DNA from: Saprospiraceae bacterium
Lineage (GTDB): Bacteria; Bacteroidota; Bacteroidia; Chitinophagales; Saprospiraceae
NCBI GenBank assembly: GCA_041392805.1
Contig: JAWKLJ010000001.1
Location: forward strand, 62,001 to 126,000
Reading direction: 5' to 3'
Length of the DNA: 64,000 nt
The notes beneath the pieces were generated by a model. It ran no database searches and was not told the DNA's origin. It worked only from the letters and a program-made list of their open reading frames with translations. Shown here one piece after another: positions 34,485 through 43,417 of the stretch (positions are counted from its first letter, which is position 1; each line of letters begins with the position of its first letter). The translations under genes and the position numbers were made by a program.

Positions 34485-35408
34485 ATGGAATTATTGCAAC
34501 TGGTACGCTGGCCGAATCTACTGATTGTGGCATTGACCCAAATGTTGATCTTTTTTAGGGTCTTAAACCCTAGTTTCAGTCAGCTTAATATCAAAAACGC
34601 ACTTAGCCAGGATTACTTTTTTTTATTAGTAGCCATAACCTTACTGTTGACTGCAGGTGGATATATTATAAATGATGTTTACGATAAAAACATTGACAAA
34701 ATCGACAAACCTCCGCATAAGGTAATCATTGGCAGCACCATTGATCTAGAAACAGCTTATTGGTTATACTTCGTCGTTCATCTGATTGGCTTTATCCTTG
34801 CTTTATACTTGGCTTTTCAGGTAGAAAAGCCGGGATACGTGGGTCTTTTCCCTTTGGCCAGCACAGGTTTATATCTTTATTCTCGTTGGCTGAAACGGCG
34901 CCCCTTAATCGGAAACCTACTCATTGCCTTGTATTGTGCAGGGGTAGCTGGCATTGTATGGTTTGCCGAGCGAGTAGCTTTCAGTCAATTGGCTTCTGCG
35001 CCCGTTCTGTACCAAAAAGTAAAAGGGATTTTGATCATGTATCTCCTTTTTGCTTTTCTAACCACCCTTTTTAGAGAAATAGTGAAAGACATGGAGGATA
35101 TCAAAGGCGATCAATTGGCTAATTTCCGAACCGCGCCTATCGCCTGGGGCACAAAAACCACGCGAAATATTACCTTCTTCGTTGGTATCCTAATCATTGC
35201 TTTGTTATTTGTTGCTGGCTGGTATTTTTGGCAACAAATTCATATTCCGCTCTCAGGCACCATTTTAATTTTTTTGACCTTACCTGCTTTTATACTCTTG
35301 TGGAAATTATGGAAAGCAAAAGAAAAAAAGGATTTTCACGACCTTAGCCAATGGTCAAAATTCCTAATGCTCGGAGGCATTCTTATTTTGTTACTTATCG
35401 AGATTTAA
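34485..35408 (+). CDS. UbiA-family prenyltransferase
   Basis: An integral membrane protein of about 307 residues starting MELLQLVRWPNLLIVAL; two earlier in-frame Met codons overlap kdsC and add only charged residues. The two Asp-rich prenyl-diphosphate motifs are NDVYDKNIDKIDKP and FREIVKDMEDIKGD, with about eight hydrophobic helices between. Bacteroidota proteins of this kind are usually annotated as geranylgeranylglycerol-phosphate geranylgeranyltransferase-like; the acceptor cannot be decided here. Part of the kdsC-ubiA-maf run. Confidence 0.9.
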   Translation: MELLQLVRWPNLLIVALTQMLIFFRVLNPSFSQLNIKNALSQDYFFLLVAITLLLTAGGYIINDVYDKNIDKIDKPPHKVIIGSTIDLETAYWLYFVVHLIGFILALYLAFQVEKPGYVGLFPLASTGLYLYSRWLKRRPLIGNLLIALYCAGVAGIVWFAERVAFSQLASAPVLYQKVKGILIMYLLFAFLTTLFREIVKDMEDIKGDQLANFRTAPIAWGTKTTRNITFFVGILIIALLFVAGWYFWQQIHIPLSGTILIFLTLPAFILLWKLWKAKEKKDFHDLSQWSKFLMLGGILILLLIEI

Positions 35409-35419
35409 GTACCCTATAC

Positions 35420-35986
35420 ATGTTCCAAAAAAAATTGATCCTGGCGTCGAAATCGCCACGCCGAAAACAATTACTTGAAATGGCAGGCATCCCTTTTGAG
35501 ATCAAAACAAAAGAGGTAGAAGAATCCTATCCTGCCGATCTTCCGGCCAAAAAAGTGGCGCCTTACCTTGCCCAAAAAAAGGCAAGGGCTTGCCAATCTT
35601 TTATTCAAAACGATGAGATCATTTTGGCAGCAGATAGCGTCGTCATTTTAGGAGAAACCATCTATGGCAAGCCCAAAGACAGAACAGATGCATTGCATAT
35701 CCTTGGCGCTTTATCAGGGAAAATGCACTTGGTGATCACTGGTATTTGCCTACTCTCTAAAGACAAAGAACTTACCACTGCCGCCGTTTCTAAGGTCTAT
35801 TTTGAAACCTTAAGTGAAACTGAAATTGAATACTATGTGGATAAATACCAGCCCTATGATAAAGCCGGCGCATATGCCATCCAAGAGTGGATAGGCCTGT
35901 GTAAGATTAGCAAAATAGAAGGAACGTATAGCAACATCATGGGTTTGCCAATGGAATTAGTCTACAAAGAATTATTATCCTTTTAG
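35420..35986 (+). CDS. maf: Maf-family nucleoside triphosphate pyrophosphatase
   Basis: A 188-residue Maf/YhdE-like enzyme that hydrolyses noncanonical or excess nucleoside triphosphates (dTTP/UTP type) and affects cell division. Start MFQKKLILASKSPRRKQLLEMAG gives the canonical SxSPRR N-terminus; longer frames overlap the UbiA gene. Further motifs: VEESYPADLP, LAADSVVILGETIYGKPKD (catalytic Asp), and KAGAYAIQEW with IEGTYSNIMGLPM at the end. dTTP/UTP-type is favoured by the YAIQ motif. Confidence 0.94.
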   Translation: MFQKKLILASKSPRRKQLLEMAGIPFEIKTKEVEESYPADLPAKKVAPYLAQKKARACQSFIQNDEIILAADSVVILGETIYGKPKDRTDALHILGALSGKMHLVITGICLLSKDKELTTAAVSKVYFETLSETEIEYYVDKYQPYDKAGAYAIQEWIGLCKISKIEGTYSNIMGLPMELVYKELLSF

Positions 35987-36037
35987 TCTTTGCTAAATCC
36001 GATGAATCAGATTGCTACGGGCTCGTGGGGGCGGGGT

Positions 36038-39000
36038 TCATCGGCTAAGGTCCCAAACCCAGCGGCCCTGTGCATCAAAATACCCTACCTTGTCGCCTTG
36101 CTCTACCCTAAACAGTCCCTCTCCCGCATAGCTAATAAACTCATAATCGGGTTCGACAATTAATTCTCCCTTAAGATTTATCAATCCATTGAATCCTTCA
36201 ATTCGGACCTTGGCATATCCATTTTCAAAATGATCAATTCGATCGTACTTCGGGGGGATTACCTCGATCCCCTTCCGATTGATAATACCCCAACGCTCAT
36301 TGATTTGCACGACGGCCACCCCGTGCTGAAACTCCCTGGCCTTTTGATAATAACCATTGTATAAGTCAGACTTCTCTGTAATGTAATAAAAGCGAAGTTT
36401 GTTGTCGCGAACCAAACCTCTCCCTTCTCTGAACCTCAACAAACGATCAACGCCTGGTTCTAAAATGATCTTACCGGAAAGATCCACCAAGCCAGCATTC
36501 TTCAATCCTTGGTAAACCACTGCCCGGTCTCCGTCAAAATCTTGACAACGCGAAAACTCAAAAGGGATAGATACGTCTCCGGTATAGGCAATATATCCAC
36601 ACTGGCCATCTTTATAGGCGGCTGCCAAACCAAAACGAAAATCTGAGGCTTTGCTATACTCACAAGGAATCACCAACTTGCCCCTAACATCAATAAAACC
36701 ATAAGAAGCTTTGTATTTGACCACAGCCAGGCCCTCACTAAATGGAGAAATCTGCAAATAATCCAGGTTGGTTATCTTTTGGCCATTCCTATTAATGAGT
36801 CCATATCGAATCTTTTTATTGCCATAACTGACCTTCGCTACGCCAAATTGGTTAAATGCTTCGATATCGGTATAGCGACTTGGCCGCAAGATATAATTCC
36901 CTGTTTTATCAATCAAGCCATACTGGCCTTCTATCATGACCCTGGCGATCCCTTTCTGAAAATCGAAGGCCTTGTCAAAGGTAGGGGCAATTACAAAGGT
37001 TTCCGATTGATCAATATACCCAACTTTGTTTTTAGAATAGACCCAAGCCAAGCCATCTTGAAACGAACCCGCTCTTCGGTATTTAAAATCGATGACAACA
37101 TCTCCTTGTCGGTCTATGAAGCCCCACTTATTCCCTAGTTTCACGGCAGCCCAACCGTCGCTAAAGTTTTGAACTTCCTGAAATCGGCAAGGAATGATCT
37201 CTATGCCATCAACATTTACAAAACCCCACATTTCTTGGCGCTTTACCGCCAATCGTCCTTCCGAAAAATGCCCAATCTCGTCATAAGTAGCATTAACTTT
37301 CAACTCTCCCAAGGTATCTATCAAGCCATATTTGGGCTCCTCTTTATATACTTTTATGATCTTATTTTCTGTATTTTCAAGAAATTGAACCCCGTCGTAT
37401 TCGCAGGGCACTAACTCTTTGCCAGAATTCTCCATTAAGCCCCATTTCTGGCCGCATTGCACAATGCCCACCTTATTCACCATATCTTGTGCAAAAGTGT
37501 AGCGAGGGGGTACCGTTACATTAGCCATCGTATCCAGATAGCCCCATTCACATTCATGGCAAATCAATACGGCCTCTTGCTGAAACAATTGGTCATATTT
37601 GGTGTAATCAACCATCGAACTGCTGACCATAATCCCCGATAAAAAGCTATTTAGTTTAGCAATACCGTAGGTCCGTTTCATGCTACCCGAAATCCGGCCT
37701 TTACGGCTCATCCTGGCCACCCCCTCCTGAAAGGCCCCGATAAAAGCATAATCTGCGGCCACTATCCGTCCTATCTTGTCCATCAACCCGAAGGTGCCAT
37801 CCGAAAACAGGCAACGCGCCAAGGGCTGCCCCTCCCTGAAGTCTTCAAAATTTATATCCCAAAAATTCATCTCTGAAATCAGCAATCCCACCTCATTTTT
37901 CACAACACCATACACCATATCAAAACGAAAAGTGGTTCGTTCAAACTCATAGCGCAAATCCTTTTTTATGCCTACGACGGTAAAACCCAAATCTCTTTCA
38001 ATTTTGATATAATGAAACTTGGGTTCAATTTGGATTTCGCCATCGGCTAGCCTACGCAAACCCCAACGGTCCACCTCCGGCGAATAAAACCATTCAAAAT
38101 CTGTTAATAAAAAATCATTGGCATCCGCTATCGCATTGGGGTCAATGGCATTTTTACCCTTAATTTTCACAGTGAAATGATTGGTGAAATTGCTATTTTC
38201 AAGGAGTCTGCCATCCTTGTCAAAACTCAAAAGCGTTAGCACTTCATCTGCTGCTTTATTTTCTTTTTTCAAATAGGCTTTGGCTTGCTTATCCCCCAAT
38301 TCAATCCTATGATAAATTGGCATCACTACTTCTTCACCATGGGCATTAACGATACCAAAAAATTCGTCTTTTTTAACAAGACATATTTGGGAGCGCAAGG
38401 GTGCAATATAATCATAGATCATCGGAATGACGGGCGTCCCATTCTTAGTTACGACCCCCCATTTTCCCGCTTGATTGACACGAAAATAATCTTCCCCATA
38501 GGTCTGTATCTCATCATATTGGGCTGGTAAAACGGTTTGTCCACATTGGTCAATTAAGCCCAATTGCCGCTTTTCTTTAACGATGAGCAGTTTGCGCGTA
38601 AAGGGATAAAAATCATCGAAAAACCCCTTTGTAATAATCCTGTTACAGGGTAGAGAAAAGACATAATTCTGGTTATCCGCAATGAGTTTAATGAACCGGG
38701 GAGAAAGCCGTTCAAAACTGTCAAATCTAGGAGTGATCCGCTCCTCTCCTTTCCCATCTACAGCACCCCATTGAAAACCTTTTCGAAAAAAGATTAGGCT
38801 ATCACTGAAAAACCGAATTTCGGCCGCCAAATTGGGCAAAATAAGCACTCCTTTATAAGTATAAACGCCAAGTGCGTTGGATTTACGGGTGATAAAATGG
38901 TCTTTCTCCTGGGATATTTCATCAAAATCAGCGGGGAGAATAGCTTTTCCATTCCTCCCCATAATGCCCCATTTGTCTTGGCGAACATAAGCAATGAATT

Positions 39001-39373
39001 GGTTCGACCAAACTTCTACCCGGTCATATCCTTTTGGTAGAATTACTTCTTCTTTTAAATTGACCACCATCCATTCTCCGGCATCCATCACAGCAACCAA
39101 AGTAGAATCCAGCACTTTCAAATCATCGTATTGTGCAGCTATGATCTCTATCCCTTTTTCGTTTAACAGACCAACCCTGCCTTCTTTTTGCATAACGGCG
39201 TAACCATACTTCTTAAACTCGCCAATCGCGTCGTAATTGGCAGCTAAAACCATTTGGCCATTCGCATCAATTAATCCCCACTTTTTATTAATCTTAACAG
39301 GAAAGTGTCCTTGGCCCTGGAGCGGGCAGGAAAGTAAAAAAATCCAACAGATATGGGCAGCAATAAAGCGCAT
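36038..39373 (-). CDS. Very long WG-repeat protein, exported
   Basis: A 1111-residue protein starting MRFIAAHICWIFLLSC; a signal segment ends in LLSC or GQG, so either a lipoprotein or a signal-peptidase I substrate. The rest is an almost continuous array of about 28 WG-type units of roughly 33 residues (consensus WGLID..G..vip..YD.i..F.eG.A.v), with two divergent spacer regions near residues 390-470 and 560-600. Cysteine-bearing and degenerate units occur in the middle, while the C-terminal third is the most regular. Function unknown; repeat surfaces suggest ligand or peptidoglycan binding. It converges on maf, and an 8-bp inverted repeat (35999-36044) overlaps its stop. Confidence 0.9.
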   Translation of the reverse strand: MRFIAAHICWIFLLSCPLQGQGHFPVKINKKWGLIDANGQMVLAANYDAIGEFKKYGYAVMQKEGRVGLLNEKGIEIIAAQYDDLKVLDSTLVAVMDAGEWMVVNLKEEVILPKGYDRVEVWSNQFIAYVRQDKWGIMGRNGKAILPADFDEISQEKDHFITRKSNALGVYTYKGVLILPNLAAEIRFFSDSLIFFRKGFQWGAVDGKGEERITPRFDSFERLSPRFIKLIADNQNYVFSLPCNRIITKGFFDDFYPFTRKLLIVKEKRQLGLIDQCGQTVLPAQYDEIQTYGEDYFRVNQAGKWGVVTKNGTPVIPMIYDYIAPLRSQICLVKKDEFFGIVNAHGEEVVMPIYHRIELGDKQAKAYLKKENKAADEVLTLLSFDKDGRLLENSNFTNHFTVKIKGKNAIDPNAIADANDFLLTDFEWFYSPEVDRWGLRRLADGEIQIEPKFHYIKIERDLGFTVVGIKKDLRYEFERTTFRFDMVYGVVKNEVGLLISEMNFWDINFEDFREGQPLARCLFSDGTFGLMDKIGRIVAADYAFIGAFQEGVARMSRKGRISGSMKRTYGIAKLNSFLSGIMVSSSMVDYTKYDQLFQQEAVLICHECEWGYLDTMANVTVPPRYTFAQDMVNKVGIVQCGQKWGLMENSGKELVPCEYDGVQFLENTENKIIKVYKEEPKYGLIDTLGELKVNATYDEIGHFSEGRLAVKRQEMWGFVNVDGIEIIPCRFQEVQNFSDGWAAVKLGNKWGFIDRQGDVVIDFKYRRAGSFQDGLAWVYSKNKVGYIDQSETFVIAPTFDKAFDFQKGIARVMIEGQYGLIDKTGNYILRPSRYTDIEAFNQFGVAKVSYGNKKIRYGLINRNGQKITNLDYLQISPFSEGLAVVKYKASYGFIDVRGKLVIPCEYSKASDFRFGLAAAYKDGQCGYIAYTGDVSIPFEFSRCQDFDGDRAVVYQGLKNAGLVDLSGKIILEPGVDRLLRFREGRGLVRDNKLRFYYITEKSDLYNGYYQKAREFQHGVAVVQINERWGIINRKGIEVIPPKYDRIDHFENGYAKVRIEGFNGLINLKGELIVEPDYEFISYAGEGLFRVEQGDKVGYFDAQGRWVWDLSR

Positions 39374-39403
39374 AAGCAAAACCGGGAGTTGTCCTCGATA
39401 CAT

Positions 39404-39625
39404 ACTTGTATTTAACGATCAATTCTAAAATAAAGTATAGTAATCTCCTTATCTGATAATTTTTGTGAATGGCTTCTGTTATCTGTGTTTCATCACTATT
39501 GAAGATGCAAAACAAATGCATTTTTATCATTTCCCATAGGACTACATAGCATTTAACGCCATGGATAAGACTATTGTGCTTAGTCATTTAAGCAATGGTA
39601 GGCTTTCTTGATGTATTGGTATGCC
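39404..39625. other. Intergenic sequence between the WG gene and the MITE-like element
   Basis: About 220 AT-rich bases upstream of the WG-repeat gene. I see no convincing gene, promoter match or strong hairpin in it. Confidence 0.4.
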
Positions 39626-39847
39626 TTAGAGCATGTTTGGAGGTCGCTTTTGGAGACAAAAAGTGTCAATTTTTCGCTGAGACTAGGCACTTTTTGAAGT
39701 TCATACCCTTCGGTACGGACGAAAAAAGTAACGAAGTATCAGCGAAAAAGGGATAGTTTTAGACCCAAATCGACCTTGGGAGATTCATGAACACCATAAA
39801 TCACTATAAAGGCTGTGAATAAAGGGTGACCTCCAAACATGCTCTTA
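39626..39847. mobile_element. MITE-like element: 216 bp, 17-bp terminal inverted repeats, TTA target duplication
   Basis: GAGCATGTTTGGAGGTC (39629-39645) is the exact reverse complement of 39828-39844. TTA flanks both ends (39626-39628, 39845-39847), a 3-bp target duplication of the TNA type known for some IS5-family groups. There is no transposase frame. Internally, TTTTTCGCTGA (39670-39680) pairs with TCAGCGAAAAA (39739-39749), so the element is a nested palindrome. The right TTA is also the stop codon of the minus-strand 2H phosphoesterase gene. Non-autonomous status and IS5 link are inferred. Confidence 0.82.
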
Positions 39848-40381
39848 AAGATCAAAGGATTGATCAATTTGCCAAAATTGCCCTGTATGGGACAATAAAG
39901 TATAGCTTGAAACTTGAAAGGATCGTTGGTATTGTTGTCGAGAAAAATAGGCCCATGCATCAGGAAAGTGGCTTTCCTTCAGGTCTTTGAAGGCCACCGT
40001 CATGTGCGGATGAAAGCCAAAGGTGCTTTCATTTTGGAGACCTAAAGTTGTTGCCAAATGCTTTTTCAACTGGTTTTGAAAGCTATTTAAGTGCTCATTT
40101 GGACTAATATTGACATAAATGACGCTAGGTGGAAAACTGGAGAAGTGCTGGAGATCAATCGAAAAGCGTTCTGCCTGGATGGAATGATTCGCTAAGGCAT
40201 AGTTAAGCTGAGCTAAACGGTCATCAGGCCAACGAAAGGGAGGGATCAGGGTGATGTGGGGTGGTGATTTTAAGGCGTGCGAACTACCGAAGTGCTGGGC
40301 GGCATATTGCTTGAAAGCAGTGACCTCCGCCTGAAGCTCTGCTGGTGGGATAATCGCAATAAAGTATAATTCAGACAACAT
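39845..40381 (-). CDS. 2'-5' RNA ligase / LigT-like 2H phosphoesterase
   Basis: A 178-residue 2H-superfamily protein. Both HxT motifs are present: PPHITLIPPFRW and FHPHMTVAFKDL. Such proteins act as cyclic phosphodiesterases or RNA ligases on 2',5' or 2',3'-cyclic RNA ends. Length is normal and the C-terminal DL end looks complete, but the TAA stop coincides with the target duplication of the adjacent MITE-like element, so insertion occurred exactly at the end of the gene. The next gene upstream on the strand ends 17 bases before this start. Confidence 0.88.
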   Translation of the reverse strand: MLSELYFIAIIPPAELQAEVTAFKQYAAQHFGSSHALKSPPHITLIPPFRWPDDRLAQLNYALANHSIQAERFSIDLQHFSSFPPSVIYVNISPNEHLNSFQNQLKKHLATTLGLQNESTFGFHPHMTVAFKDLKESHFPDAWAYFSRQQYQRSFQVSSYTLLSHTGQFWQIDQSFDL

Positions 40382-40398
40382 GGCTCAATATGGTGAAG

Positions 40399-40767
40399 CT
40401 ATAACTCCTCGGCTAGCATCTCTTCTGTTCTGCTTTTTCTGCCTTGTATAGCATAAAAAATAATCATCCCAAAACCACCAAACATGAAAATCATAGAAAA
40501 ATAGGCAACCTCCGAAGGAAAGCCCCCCGTTTCTAAGGCCCATCCCGCCACCAAACCTAAACCAAAAGTAGTGAACAAAATACCATATTTCAACACATTG
40601 CGGTTTTCCATTTTTCTTGCCCTGCCTTTATACAAGTAGGGATCCTTCCCTTGTTCTATCAAGGCCATGTGTTCCCTGTGACGAGAAGTGTAATGCATAT
40701 AAACAAAAAAGGTAAGCGAGCCAAAAGTAGCTACCACAGATATGATCGGTAATAATGATGCTAGCAT
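40399..40767 (-). CDS. Small membrane protein, DUF6249-like
   Basis: A 122-residue protein with three likely membrane helices (residues about 5-25, 58-78 and 88-108). Between the first and second lies a basic loop with RHREHMALIEQGKDPYLYK, a pattern shared by small Bacteroidota membrane proteins that I recall as DUF6249 and that often sit beside ECF sigma factors. The ECF sigma gene here is divergent, 170 bases away. No enzymatic motif. Confidence 0.8.
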   Translation of the reverse strand: MLASLLPIISVVATFGSLTFFVYMHYTSRHREHMALIEQGKDPYLYKGRARKMENRNVLKYGILFTTFGLGLVAGWALETGGFPSEVAYFSMIFMFGGFGMIIFYAIQGRKSRTEEMLAEEL

Positions 40768-40939
40768 TTTTTTCTTTTTTAATTCCTCTGACGAGATCTA
40801 CCAATTGGTGGTTACAAAAAAAGGAATTTAATTTTTAACCTACCAGATATTTTCTCGATTCCTACCTGCCCTGGGGAATAATACTTATTTTGTAACCTAT
40901 CGATCCATTGACTCGTCATAGTTTTCGCATATGCATTAA

Positions 40940-41515
40940 ATGGAAGAGGATATACAACTAGTTAGTCGGGTATTGAAGGGGAACCAATCCGCCTTTCGCC
41001 TCTTGGTGGAACGCTATAAGGATTATGTCTTTACTATTACCATGCGCATCCTCAAACAAAGAGAAGAAGCGGAAGAAGCAGCGCAGGATGTTTTTGTAAA
41101 GGTATATAAAACATTAGGCAGTTTTGAACAGAAATCCAGGTTTAGTACCTGGCTTTATACGGTGGCTTACCGGACGGCACTCGATAAATTGAGGCTTAAA
41201 AAAAAGGGCATCGTGTCCCTGGACAAGGAAGACACTTACTTGCAAATACCTGATCAACCTGAGAACAATCCTTTTCAATTACTAAACAATGAATTATTAA
41301 AACAGGAACTTTTAATCGCTATTGAACAACTAAAACCACAAGATGCCGCCGTCATTACCTTGTTTTATTTGAATGAAAAAAGTATAAAGGAAATAGTAGA
41401 TATTACGGGTTTGAGTCTGACCAATGTCAAAACCAAGCTACACCGCACCCGGGAAACCCTGAAACAACACCTTGAATATCAATTGGGCAATGAAATAAAA
41501 GATAATTTGCCATGA
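40940..41515 (+). CDS. ECF RNA polymerase sigma factor
   Basis: A 191-residue group IV sigma-70 factor. Region 2 covers FRLLVERYKDYVFTITMRIL through AEEAAQDVFVKVYKTLGSF and SRFSTWLYTVAYRTALDKLR; region 4 covers LKPQDAAVITLFYLNEKSIKEI with the helix-turn-helix VDITGLSLTNVKTKLHRTRETL. The stop overlaps the ATG of the next gene by four bases (ATGA), the usual sigma/anti-sigma arrangement. Target promoters are unknown. Confidence 0.94.
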   Translation: MEEDIQLVSRVLKGNQSAFRLLVERYKDYVFTITMRILKQREEAEEAAQDVFVKVYKTLGSFEQKSRFSTWLYTVAYRTALDKLRLKKKGIVSLDKEDTYLQIPDQPENNPFQLLNNELLKQELLIAIEQLKPQDAAVITLFYLNEKSIKEIVDITGLSLTNVKTKLHRTRETLKQHLEYQLGNEIKDNLP

Positions 41516-42036
41516 ACCAGGATGAATTAATTTGGCAATACCTCGATGGGGTTTGCAATGAAGAAGAAAAGGCAAAGGTAGAACAGCTAATAGCTGCCGA
41601 TCCTGCATTTTTGAAAGCTTTTGAGGAAAGAAAACAATTGACATTGGCTTTCCAATCACTTGAGCTCGAACACCCCTCTATGCGCTTCACCACCAATGTC
41701 ATGGAAAATCTACCGCTCCTCTACCAGCGTCTCCCCGTCAAGCAACTCCTTGGCCCAAACTGGATCAAAGCTTTTTGGGCTGGCCTCTCCTTGCTTATCC
41801 TTAGTTCCTTTGGACTGGGCATCTTTTCACCAAATACCACTTTGCCCTCCTCCGAATACAGTGATGAACTAACGGAAGTCTTGACTAAAATTCCAGCTAT
41901 GCTTTTTGTACCCTATAAAACTTCCTTGATCCTTTTGGCCCTAAGTGCCTCTTATTTATTATTGATGGCATTGGATCGGAAACTTGGAAAGGGGGGAGGA
42001 GTAAATTGGAATAGGGAAAGCCCCAAGAAAGGTTGA
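41512..42036 (+). CDS. Putative anti-sigma factor, membrane-anchored
   Basis: A 174-residue protein. The cytoplasmic N-terminus MNQDELIWQYLDGVCNEEEKAKVEQLIAADP is the short helical LDG-E motif of Bacteroidota anti-sigma factors without the zinc (HxxxCxxC) signature. Two membrane helices are predicted (about 88-108 and 136-154) with a small periplasmic loop. It is translationally coupled to the ECF sigma gene by a four-base overlap, which supports the role. The C-terminus is charged and cytoplasmic. Confidence 0.85.
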   Translation: MNQDELIWQYLDGVCNEEEKAKVEQLIAADPAFLKAFEERKQLTLAFQSLELEHPSMRFTTNVMENLPLLYQRLPVKQLLGPNWIKAFWAGLSLLILSSFGLGIFSPNTTLPSSEYSDELTEVLTKIPAMLFVPYKTSLILLALSASYLLLMALDRKLGKGGGVNWNRESPKKG

Positions 42037-42130
42037 GCGCTTGCCTGAAAATGATAATGATTGCCACAACATTACCCATCTACCTTTGTTCAACATAAAA
42101 AAATAACCATCCGCATCAATTATTTGTGAA

Positions 42131-42667
42131 ATGCAAATATTATTTAAGATAGCCATCGTATTCTTCATTTTCATAATGGCAGGCAATACCCCACTCCAGG
42201 CCCAAAAGGTAGAGGTAGAAAAACAAATTGCTCAGAAAGAATTCCCTAAGAATGCCTTACGCTTAATTCTTCAAGACTTTCCAGGCGCAAAAAAAATGAA
42301 ATTTTATCGGGAAACGGCAGCAGATTCTACCACCTATGAAGCCAAATTTCGATGGAATGCATCTCGGTATAGCGTAGAATTTCTTCCAAATGGCTCTTTA
42401 ATGGATATCGAAAAGAAAATTAAACTTCAAACAATACCGCTAGCAACACTTACCCGTATTCGATCACAATGGGCTGAAGATTTCAAAAAAGTTAAGGTAA
42501 TCAAATGCCAAGAACAAAAATCTGCCGAGGGCATCCGGTATGAAATTGAAGTAAAAGGCAAAAAAAAGATAGGCGTAGACCTGTATGAGTACTTATTTGA
42601 GTCTGATGGAAGACTTGTACAAAAACGCAAGATTATTTTACAACCGAATGATATGACCCTTTATTAA
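42131..42667 (+). CDS. Periplasmic protein with PepSY-like domain
   Basis: A 178-residue exported protein; signal peptide MQILFKIAIVFFIFIMAGNTPLQAQ. The mature part follows the PepSY-like layout: IAQKEFPKNALRLILQDFPGAKKMKFYRE, then TTYEAKFRWNASRYSVEFLPNGSLMDIEKKI, and a second copy toward the C-terminus (RYEIEVKGKKKIGVDLYEYLFESDG). Such domains are small periplasmic binding or inhibitor modules. It lies 94 bases after the anti-sigma gene and 6 bases before the DUF2490 gene, so it is probably part of the sigma-controlled unit. Confidence 0.8.
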   Translation: MQILFKIAIVFFIFIMAGNTPLQAQKVEVEKQIAQKEFPKNALRLILQDFPGAKKMKFYRETAADSTTYEAKFRWNASRYSVEFLPNGSLMDIEKKIKLQTIPLATLTRIRSQWAEDFKKVKVIKCQEQKSAEGIRYEIEVKGKKKIGVDLYEYLFESDGRLVQKRKIILQPNDMTLY

Positions 42668-42673
42668 ACGTTA

Positions 42674-43408
42674 ATGAAACTGACTATTTTAATACACCTC
42701 TTGATTATTTTTGCCCTTTTTCAAGTAAGCACAACTGCCCTTCTCGGACAAGATATCCAGCGGTTTGGTGTGCTTCCAAGTCTCCTGCTTAGGACCGATC
42801 TCACCGACCGGACTGGTTTATCCTTGGGATTTTCGAGTGAAACGGACATACTTACTATTGACGGGGTCAATCGACGTACCTCCACTAAAGTCCTCAATCT
42901 AAACCTAGAAGCCGCTTTATCCGTTGATCCTACCCCCAATTTCAACCTAGCTGCAGGCTTTTTATATCGGTTTCGCGATCCCTTCGCTGAAAGCACAACA
43001 GAACTTAGACCGTGGCAACAGCTAACATTCATTCAGCGTTGGGGAAAGTATAAATTTCGAAACCGCATTAGAGCAGAACAACGCTGGTTTGAACAAGCCA
43101 CAGATAATGGATATGATTTTGACCTCCGGGTGCGATACCGAGTGTCGACTGATTTTCCACTTTCTGGGGAGCGGCTCGATAACCATGAATTTTACCTGAA
43201 TCTATCATTGGAGGCACTCTTCACACCAACCAGGCCACGTCCACTCTATTATTCGGACAACCGGGTTTATATCGGATTGGGATACCAAATCAATGCAAAA
43301 CATCGAATAGAGCCTGCCATTGAAATAAGGACGCGTCGAATAGCACTGGATAAAAGGCTTTATTTTTCCTTTTTCAGATTCATTTGGATCACCACGGTGG
43401 GGAACTAA
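42674..43408 (+). CDS. DUF2490-family outer membrane protein
   Basis: A 244-residue exported protein with signal peptide (ILIHLLIIFALFQVSTTALLGQ). The mature chain has alternating aromatic beta strands (FNLAAGFLYRFRDPF, LRPWQQLTFIQRWGKYKFRNRIRAEQRWF) and ends with an aromatic strand, as for a beta-barrel. The pattern RWGKxxxxxRxRxExR is characteristic of DUF2490. Function unknown; outer-membrane location inferred. It converges on rluF with nine bases between. Confidence 0.82.
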   Translation: MKLTILIHLLIIFALFQVSTTALLGQDIQRFGVLPSLLLRTDLTDRTGLSLGFSSETDILTIDGVNRRTSTKVLNLNLEAALSVDPTPNFNLAAGFLYRFRDPFAESTTELRPWQQLTFIQRWGKYKFRNRIRAEQRWFEQATDNGYDFDLRVRYRVSTDFPLSGERLDNHEFYLNLSLEALFTPTRPRPLYYSDNRVYIGLGYQINAKHRIEPAIEIRTRRIALDKRLYFSFFRFIWITTVGN

Positions 43409-43417
43409 GCTCACAGT

